Below, one piece after another: positions 58,907 through 64,000 of a stretch of 64,000 nucleotides of DNA. The notes beneath the pieces were generated by a model. The model did no database searches. It was not told the origin of the DNA and saw nothing but the letters and a program-made list of their open reading frames with translations. The stretch comes from Haloarchaeobius iranensis (GTDB lineage Archaea > Halobacteriota > Halobacteria > Halobacteriales > Natrialbaceae): contig NZ_FNIA01000001.1 of the NCBI RefSeq assembly GCF_900103505.1, forward strand, positions 186,001 to 250,000, read 5' to 3'. Numbering within the stretch: position 1 is the first letter of the stretch; each line of letters begins with the position of its first letter. The translations under genes and the position numbers were made by a program.

Positions 58907-59905
58907 TCAGCGAGCGGTGGTCGTCGCGGTGCCCTCGCCGGTCTCGTCGTCCTCCTCGTCGGTCGTCCGGTACGGCCGGTCCGTGGTGCGGTCCGGGCGG
59001 TCGTTGTCGTCCACGGTGGCGTAGTACGTGGTGCCGTCGTAGCGGAGGACGTACCACCGGTTCGAGTGTGACCGGTCGACCGGCTCGTGGGCGCTGATGC
59101 GCTCGACGAGAGCGGCGAACGCCTCGGAGAGCTCCTTCTCCTCACTGTAGCCCTCCTCGATGGCGGTGTCGACCATCCCGCGCTGCTCCTCGGAGAGGTC
59201 GTTCCGGGCGAGGGTGAACACGTGCTCGTCGACGACGCGCTCGACGTACGTCGCCACGTCCGGCGCGAGCGGTTCGAGTTCGTACCGGAACCGACCGTTC
59301 TCGACGGTTCGCGGCCCCTGGTACTCGACGAGGAAGGTGTGGCCATCGTACCTGACCGCGTCGTACTCCTGCTCGGGGACGAACACGGAGTCGGCGTCGT
59401 CGGGGTAGTCGTCCCGGACGAACGCCGACATCGCGCTGCCGTCTCGGGCCAGCGAGCCGGGGTCTGCGGAGTCGAACATCTCCCGGTCGATGGCTGGGAG
59501 GTCGCCGTGGTCGACGATGCGGGCATCGGAGTCGACCTCGACGGTCGTGTTGTCGCCGCGGCCGGTGTAGGTCACGTCGAACGTGTCCAGTGTTCGGCGT
59601 TCGACACCGACGCGGGTAGTGCGGACGGCGAAGACGCGGTCCTCGAAGCTCACGACCCGCCCGTCGTGGACGTACGGGCCGTTCCAATCGGTGCTCGTCC
59701 GGACGTACGACCCGTTCTCGTGTGCGCGACGGACGACGGTCTGCCCCTCGGGCGAGAGGTCGCGGGCGGGCCGTACCAGCTGCTCCCCGATGTCGGCGTC
59801 GGGGAGGGCGACCAGTCGGAGGTCGACGCGGGGAGGGCGGCTGCAGCCGGCGAGGGCGACGGTGAGGGCACCGCCGGCCGCCGCGAGGAACTGACGGCGT
59901 TGCAT
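58907..59905 (-). CDS. Predicted Tat-exported lipoprotein
   Basis: The 332-residue protein begins MQRRQFLAAAGGALTVALAGC, a twin-arginine signal (RRQFLA) ending in a lipobox (LAGC). It should therefore be exported folded and lipid-anchored, as is usual in haloarchaea. The mature part has two similar beta-rich segments (around YDAVRYDGHTFLVEY and WYVLRYDGTTYYATVDD) that suggest an internal repeat. The C-terminus is Thr/Asp-rich. No enzymatic motif is recognised. The ATG at 59905 is preferred over the GTG one codon upstream. Confidence 0.8.
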   Translation of the reverse strand: MQRRQFLAAAGGALTVALAGCSRPPRVDLRLVALPDADIGEQLVRPARDLSPEGQTVVRRAHENGSYVRTSTDWNGPYVHDGRVVSFEDRVFAVRTTRVGVERRTLDTFDVTYTGRGDNTTVEVDSDARIVDHGDLPAIDREMFDSADPGSLARDGSAMSAFVRDDYPDDADSVFVPEQEYDAVRYDGHTFLVEYQGPRTVENGRFRYELEPLAPDVATYVERVVDEHVFTLARNDLSEEQRGMVDTAIEEGYSEEKELSEAFAALVERISAHEPVDRSHSNRWYVLRYDGTTYYATVDDNDRPDRTTDRPYRTTDEEDDETGEGTATTTAR

Positions 59906-59965
59906 CACGTCGTATCGTCGTCACCATCCGTGAATACTTTCCGGTGGCGACTGCTCCCCACAGCC

Positions 59966-60736
59966 ATGCCGACCACGACGCGCGACGGGACGACGCTGCA
60001 GTACCGGACCGACGGCGACGGCGCGACGGTTGCGTTCGTGCCGGACATCGGCGTCGGCCCGTGGTTCTGGGGCTGGCAGCACGCCGGCCTCGCCGGCCCG
60101 TTCGAGACGCTGACCTGGGCGATGCGCGGCACCGACGGCTCGGACCCGCCGGCCGGACCGTGCTCGGTGGCGACGCTGGCGAACGACCTCGACGTCGTGC
60201 TTCGGGACCACGGCACCGACTCGGTCCACCTCGTCGGGAGCGGCCTCGGCGCGATGGTCGCGCTGCACTACGCCCGCAACTCGGGCCGCGTCCGGAAGCT
60301 CGCGCTGCTCGCCGGCGCGGCGACCGGCGACGCCTACGACCCGGAGCCGCTGTTCGCCGACCCCGCAGACGCCGGTGCCTGCAGGGAGACGCTCTCGCCG
60401 GCGCTCTCCGCCGATTTCCGGGCCGAACAGCCCGACGTGCTCGACGGTATCGCGGACTGGCGCGGCGACGAGGACGCGGACCGCGAGTCGTGGGAGAACC
60501 AGCGCGCGGCGCTCGACGGCTTCGACGCGGAGCCGCTGTACGAGGTCGACCACCCGACGCTGGTCGTCGTTCCCGGCGCGGACGAACTTCTCGACCCGGA
60601 AGCCGGGCGTCGACTCGCCGACGAACTCCCCCGTGGCGAGGTGGTCACGTACCCCGACGCGAGCCACTTCGTCGGTATCGAGCGGTCACGTCCGGTGAAC
60701 GACGCGCTCCTGGGATTCTTCGAGAGCGAGGACTGA
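59966..60736 (+). CDS. Alpha/beta-hydrolase-fold protein lacking the nucleophile serine
   Basis: The 256-residue protein starts MPTTTRDGTTLQYRTDGDGA and has a complete alpha/beta-hydrolase fold. The nucleophile elbow, normally GxSxG, reads Gly91-Ser-Gly93-Leu-Gly95 in HLVGSGLGAMVAL, so the catalytic serine position is glycine. The acidic residue (VPGADELLDP) and the histidine (YPDASHFVGIE) are retained. It may have lost hydrolase activity, or Ser92 may substitute. The gene is divergent from the lipoprotein gene. Confidence 0.8.
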   Translation: MPTTTRDGTTLQYRTDGDGATVAFVPDIGVGPWFWGWQHAGLAGPFETLTWAMRGTDGSDPPAGPCSVATLANDLDVVLRDHGTDSVHLVGSGLGAMVALHYARNSGRVRKLALLAGAATGDAYDPEPLFADPADAGACRETLSPALSADFRAEQPDVLDGIADWRGDEDADRESWENQRAALDGFDAEPLYEVDHPTLVVVPGADELLDPEAGRRLADELPRGEVVTYPDASHFVGIERSRPVNDALLGFFESED

Positions 60737-61153
60737 CTCCGCTGGTCGTGGACGAGTGCTCGGAGGGAGGGATGGCAGGAGGGCCTGGGATGGCACGGCC
60801 GGGCTGTCCGGCGCGAGCGGGGGCAGACGGCGGCGGGAGCGGCTGTCGCGGTGTCGCAGTAGGTGGGGTGCGGTGTCGTGGAGTCCGATCGGTGGACTGT
60901 CGGTGGGTGCGGTGGTGGTTGGGGTCGGTTTGCGAGCGGTGCGGTCGTGGGGTCCGACGCGTCGTGGCCGATGGCACGGTCCGTCAGTCGGCCTCTCGTG
61001 GGGTGCTCCGACACGTCGACCGCAGTCTTCTGTTTGGCGCGGTCGACAGTAGAGGTGCGTCCTACAGAGTTAGGCGTGCCCGGCGTGCCCCCGTCCTCGG
61101 CAGGATTCGCCGGGGCGCAACGCCCATTAGGGGCCATGCCGTGGGTTCCGACC
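60737..61153. other. G-rich, strand-asymmetric noncoding region
   Basis: This 417-bp stretch has no gene with haloarchaeal codon use. Its plus strand from about 60770 to 61050 is unusually rich in G and poor in A, with many GGTGGG, GCGGTGG and GGGGTC runs. The minus strand would accordingly be C-rich. An A/T-richer end (TCTGTTTGGCGCGG, ACAGAGTTAGG) precedes the amidotransferase gene. Possible explanations are quadruplex-prone DNA, an untranslated RNA or decayed repeat sequence. Confidence 0.4.
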
Positions 61154-61861
61154 ATGAGCCGACTCCGAATCGCGCTGTTGAACGCCGCTCACGACGGGGC
61201 GGACACCCGACGGAACTTCCGTCGGGAGCTGGACGCAGACGTGGCGGAGTTCTCCGTCACCGAGGGCGAGCTGCCCGAGACCTTCGAGTACGACGCCGTG
61301 GTCGTCACGGGGTCGCGCTCGTCGGTGTACTGGGACGAGCCGTGGATTCGTGCCGCACGCGAGTACGCCCGCGAGGCCGCCGGACGCGGCCTCCCCTGCC
61401 TGGGTGTCTGCTGGGGACACCAGCTGCTCGCCGAGGCGCTCGGCGGCGAGGTCGACGCCATGGGCGAGTACGAGATCGGCTACCGCGAGGTCGAGCGCAA
61501 CGGTGATGACCCGCTGCTCGACGGGCTCTCGGACCGCTTCACCGTCTTCACCACGCACTCCGACGCGGTCGTCGAGCTCCCCGAGGGAGCCCGGGAGATC
61601 GCCACCAACGAGTACGGCAACCACGGCTTCCGGAAGGGACACGTCTTCGGCGTGCAGTTCCACCCCGAGTACGACCCCGAGACTGCCCGCACCGTCACCG
61701 AGGGCAAGGACGAACTGAGCGAGGAGCGCAAGGCGCGCGTCGTCGCCGGCATCACCGACGAGAACTACGCGAAGGCCTGCGAGGCGAAGGCGCTGTTCGA
61801 CAACTTCCTGCAGTACGCCGCCGCGGTCCGCGACGAGCGACCGACCGCCGCGAGCGACTGA
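61154..61861 (+). CDS. Class I glutamine amidotransferase (GMP synthase-like)
   Basis: The 235-residue protein is a stand-alone class I GATase domain. Cys86 in PCLGVCWGHQLL is the nucleophile, and FGVQFHPEYD supplies the histidine with Glu of the triad. An oxyanion region VVTGSRSSVYW is also present. The context of single-domain GATases in haloarchaea is often a partner synthetase, but none is adjacent. I used the ATG at 61154 (MSRLRIALLNAAHDG) although the frame extends upstream. The amide acceptor is unknown. Confidence 0.85.
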   Translation: MSRLRIALLNAAHDGADTRRNFRRELDADVAEFSVTEGELPETFEYDAVVVTGSRSSVYWDEPWIRAAREYAREAAGRGLPCLGVCWGHQLLAEALGGEVDAMGEYEIGYREVERNGDDPLLDGLSDRFTVFTTHSDAVVELPEGAREIATNEYGNHGFRKGHVFGVQFHPEYDPETARTVTEGKDELSEERKARVVAGITDENYAKACEAKALFDNFLQYAAAVRDERPTAASD

Positions 61862-61913
61862 CGTTCGGCCGGCGCGCGTTCGACCGCCTGCCGGCGGATA
61901 CCCGGGAAACGAA

Positions 61914-61920
61914 TATAACA
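61914..61920 (+). promoter_or_regulatory. TATA box of the 61946 membrane gene
   Basis: TATAACA (61914-61920) within AACGAATATAACAATCG is centred 29 bp before the ATG at 61946 and supports a leaderless or near-leaderless transcript. Confidence 0.6.
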
Positions 61921-61945
61921 ATCGGCACCGTTCCTGTAAACAACC

Positions 61946-62767
61946 ATGACAGCGCTGTCTCGCGTCCGAGAGCCGGAGTACACGGGGGAGAACCGTTGCT
62001 GGCCCTGTACGACCGTGAACGTACTCATCGCACTGGTGCTGGCGGGCGTCGTCGACGTCGCTCTCCTGACGCTCGCGAACGCGAGTACCACGGTCGCTGG
62101 GGGTGCCGCTCTCCTCGTCCTCGTCGTCTCCGCGGCGAGCATCTGGCTCCGGGGCTACCTGGTCCCCGGCACGCCGACGCTCACCAAGCGCTACATGCCC
62201 GAGTCCGTCCTCCGACTGTTCGGCAAGGAGCCCGAACATCCGATGCCGGCGGCCGGCGACACCCGGGAGGTCGACCCCGAGACGTACCTCTCCGACGCCG
62301 GCGCGATCGAGCCCTGCGAGGACATCGACGACGTCTGCCTCACCGAGTCCTTCGCCGAGCGCTGGGACGAGGAACTCGCCGCCGTCGAGGACCCCGGTCC
62401 GGAGGACGTCCGCACGGTCTTCGGCCTCGGCGACGGCGACTACGACCTCGACTTCCGCGCGGAGGCCGTCATCCTCGAACGCGACGGCCAGCGCGCCGGC
62501 GAGTGGCCCTCCCGCACCGCGCTGCGGGTCGACATCGCCGGCGGGCACGCACTCGCCGCCTTCGACCGCGACGCCTGGGCCGCCCTCGACCCCGTCGCCC
62601 GCGGCCGCGTGCTCAACGGGCTCCGCGTGTTCCTCGAAGAGTGCCCCGACGGCGGTGCCGTCGAGATGAAGGAGGAGACCGTCGAGTCCTGCTGTAACGC
62701 CTACGACGTCGTGGCGCTGACGTGTGCCGAGAGCGGCGACCGCGTGCTCGAACAGCGCGTCTCGTGA
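61946..62767 (+). CDS. Haloarchaeal membrane protein with Cys pair and C-terminal soluble domain
   Basis: The 273-residue protein starts MTALSRVREPEYTGENRCWP, with CWPC (18-21), then helices at about 24-46 and 49-68. A soluble acidic C-terminal domain (about 100-273) holds Cys residues in EPCEDIDDVC and ESCCNAYDVVALTC. The start MTAL.RVREPEYTGENRC..C is one I associate with a widespread haloarchaeal family without known function. The paired cysteines could bind metal or form disulfides. The TATA box is visible 26-32 bp upstream. Confidence 0.75.
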   Translation: MTALSRVREPEYTGENRCWPCTTVNVLIALVLAGVVDVALLTLANASTTVAGGAALLVLVVSAASIWLRGYLVPGTPTLTKRYMPESVLRLFGKEPEHPMPAAGDTREVDPETYLSDAGAIEPCEDIDDVCLTESFAERWDEELAAVEDPGPEDVRTVFGLGDGDYDLDFRAEAVILERDGQRAGEWPSRTALRVDIAGGHALAAFDRDAWAALDPVARGRVLNGLRVFLEECPDGGAVEMKEETVESCCNAYDVVALTCAESGDRVLEQRVS

Positions 62768-62769
62768 CC

Positions 62770-63145
62770 GCTCCTCGTTCCTGCGGTGCTTGGCTGGCGA
62801 GACTCACTGTGTTCGTCTCGCTGCTTCCCGTTCGTTCGCTAGCGCTCACTCACGGGAACGTCGCCGGGGTTCGCCGGAAGACTCCGTCTTCCGAGCCTCC
62901 ACTCGCTTCGCTCGTGGAGACGCCGAGAACCTCGCCCCTTTCAGTCCCACCGTCGGAGCAAGCTCCGACGAGCCCCCGTTCGCTCGCAGGCTCGCTCACG
63001 GGCACACCCGACCGCACAGCCCCGCACCTCACGCCTCCCCAGCCTCTTCGCTCGGTCGCAGTGCTCCACGGCTCGCTTCGCTCGCCGTTCCGCGTGGAGA
63101 CGCTCGCTAGCGCTCGCGTCTCCCACTCCCTCGCTCATCCCTCGC
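62770..63145. repeat. Mosaic hairpin repeat, copy 2
   Basis: Blocks A (62770-62792), B (62933-62948) and C (63026-63145) match those of copy 1 at 20598-20799 in the same order and orientation. The spacers are longer here and filled with further hairpins, such as GGAAGAC-TCC-GTCTTCC and GTCGGAGC-AA-GCTCCGAC. The whole 586-bp gap (62768-63353) contains no gene with haloarchaeal codon use. It includes the palindrome at 63233 and the promoter of the acyl-CoA dehydrogenase. Confidence 0.85.
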
Positions 63146-63232
63146 GCGAGCGGGTGCTGCGCGTCTCGCTGTCGCTCGACACGCAGCACGGCCGCGCGCC
63201 ACCCGGCTGGTCGGACGGTGCCGCCCCCCGAA

Positions 63233-63251
63233 GTTTACAATTCACGTGAAC
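63233..63251. promoter_or_regulatory. Palindrome GTTTAC-N7-GTGAAC upstream of the acyl-CoA dehydrogenase
   Basis: GTTTAC (63233-63238) and GTGAAC (63246-63251) are inverted half-sites with a 7-bp gap, one base different from the sites at 20863 and 43733. Flanking GAA and TTC extend the symmetry to a 9-bp stem with a G-T wobble. It lies about 70-90 bp upstream of the TATA element of the dehydrogenase, a possible operator position. Confidence 0.5.
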
Positions 63252-63322
63252 TTCGGTCGGGCGCGCCGTCGTCTCCCAGTCCTGAACGGAAGGACAGACA
63301 GGGTCGAGGCAACATTTAGGAG

Positions 63323-63329
63323 TATTTTT
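63323..63329 (+). promoter_or_regulatory. TATA-like box of the acyl-CoA dehydrogenase gene
   Basis: TATTTTT in AGGAGTATTTTTCAGC is centred 28 bp before the ATG at 63354, indicating leaderless transcription. Confidence 0.6.
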
Positions 63330-63353
63330 CAGCGTGTGGTCCGGACCAACAGT

Positions 63354-64000
63354 ATGCTCGACTTCGTCGGCCTCGAATCCGACCTCGGCGACGAGGAGCG
63401 GCTCATCCGTGACACCGCCCGCGAGTTCGTCGAGGAGCGCGTCAGACCCGATATCGCCGACCACTACGAGGCGGGGACGTTCCCCACCGAGCTCATCACC
63501 GAGATGGGCGAGATGGGCTTCTACGCCCCGAACCTGGACGGCTACGACCTGCCGAACGTCTCCGAGACGGCGTACGGCCTGCTGATGCAGGAGCTGGAGG
63601 CGTGTGACTCCGGCCTCCGGTCGATGGCCAGCGTGCAGGGCGCGCTCGTCATGTACCCCATCCACGCCTTCGGCAGCGAGGCACAGAAGGAGCAGTGGCT
63701 GCCCGACATGGGTCGCGGCGAGAAGATCGGCTGCTTCGGCCTCACCGAGCCCGAGCACGGCTCCAACCCCTCCGCGATGGAGACGCGCGCGGAGGCCGCC
63801 GACGGCGGCTACGTCCTCAACGGCTCGAAGACGTGGATCACGAACGCGCCCATCGCCGACGTGGCGGTCGTCTGGGCGCGGGACAAGTCCAGCGACGGGA
63901 ACCCGGTGCGTGGCTTCCTCGTGGAGACCGACCGCGACGGCTTCGTCGTCAACAAGATAACGGAGAAGCTCTCGCTCCGGGCCTCCATCACGGGCGAGTT
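63354..64000 (+). CDS. Acyl-CoA dehydrogenase, glutaryl-CoA dehydrogenase-like (partial)
   Basis: The gene runs off the right edge; 215 residues are seen. They include an N-terminal helical domain (MLDFVGLESDLGDEERLIRD) and the FAD-binding middle domain with GCFGLTEPEHGSNPSAMETRA, YVLNGSKTWITNAPIAD and KLSLRAS. The FGLTEPEHGSNPSAMETRA form is typical of the glutaryl-CoA dehydrogenase subfamily. The protein oxidises acyl-CoA thioesters with FAD. The substrate-determining C-terminal part is outside the window. The start is supported by the TATA box. Confidence 0.9.
   Translation, partial: MLDFVGLESDLGDEERLIRDTAREFVEERVRPDIADHYEAGTFPTELITEMGEMGFYAPNLDGYDLPNVSETAYGLLMQELEACDSGLRSMASVQGALVMYPIHAFGSEAQKEQWLPDMGRGEKIGCFGLTEPEHGSNPSAMETRAEAADGGYVLNGSKTWITNAPIADVAVVWARDKSSDGNPVRGFLVETDRDGFVVNKITEKLSLRASITGE

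Overview
The window is about 64 kb of GC-rich chromosome from an extremely halophilic archaeon (class Halobacteria). This is supported by the acidic proteins with strong G/C third-position preference, the halophilic-type [2Fe-2S] ferredoxin, archaeal transcription and replication proteins (TFB, MCM, clamp-loader subunit), HalX and Bat-type HTH regulators, a PGF-CTERM-like sorting tail and a ubiquitin-like SAMP. I cannot place the genus. From memory, the order SAMP2 - RfcS ... MCM - MinD1 - TFB ... beta-propeller protein - HisI resembles one region of Haloferax volcanii, but I could not check this.

Layout. 1-9 kb: histidine and threonine synthesis (hisB, hisA, thrC), a Pit phosphate permease, ferredoxin, a Bat-type regulator and a MacB-like ABC transporter. 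9-13.6 kb: rpiA and many very small proteins (DUF1931 histone fold, zinc finger, GIY-YIG, small membrane proteins) plus a frameshifted MaoC gene. 13.6-25 kb: ileS, a secreted metalloprotease, a heme-NO-binding-like protein, prs, a beta-propeller protein, glmM, a coiled-coil protein and hisI. 25-37 kb: HIT, a ParA-like protein without P-loop lysines, TFB, then one leftward coupled operon running from mcm (two inteins) through four haloarchaeal hypotheticals and another small protein to MinD. 37-43.9 kb: hydrolase, degenerate nuclease fragment beside tRNA-Pro, SLC13/RCK transporter, two tandem RecA-like paralogs and prepilin peptidase. 43.9-52 kb: hexose-phosphate mutase, the samp2-peroxiredoxin-GNAT operon, a bactofilin-like membrane protein, clamp-loader subunit, HalX response regulator facing a histidine kinase, and tspO. 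52-64 kb: alaS, two DUF4013-type membrane proteins each preceded by a mini-ORF, an HD hydrolase, a lipoprotein, a Ser-less hydrolase, an amidotransferase, a membrane protein and the start of an acyl-CoA dehydrogenase.

Many genes have a TATA-like box centred about 27 nt before the start codon, so leaderless transcripts are probably the rule. I used this to choose starts, for example for ileS. Overlapping ATGA or TGATG junctions show translational coupling in several operons.

The most unusual signals are: two inteins in MCM, the larger with extra DNA-binding-like modules; two short A/T-rich codon patches in the clamp-loader gene directly before the Walker A and B motifs; a mosaic hairpin element present twice and followed each time by a GTTTAC-N7-GTRAAC palindrome (a third palindrome lies elsewhere); an H-NOX-like protein with Tyr at the proximal heme-ligand position; and mini-ORFs whose stop codons overlap the starts of both DUF4013 genes.
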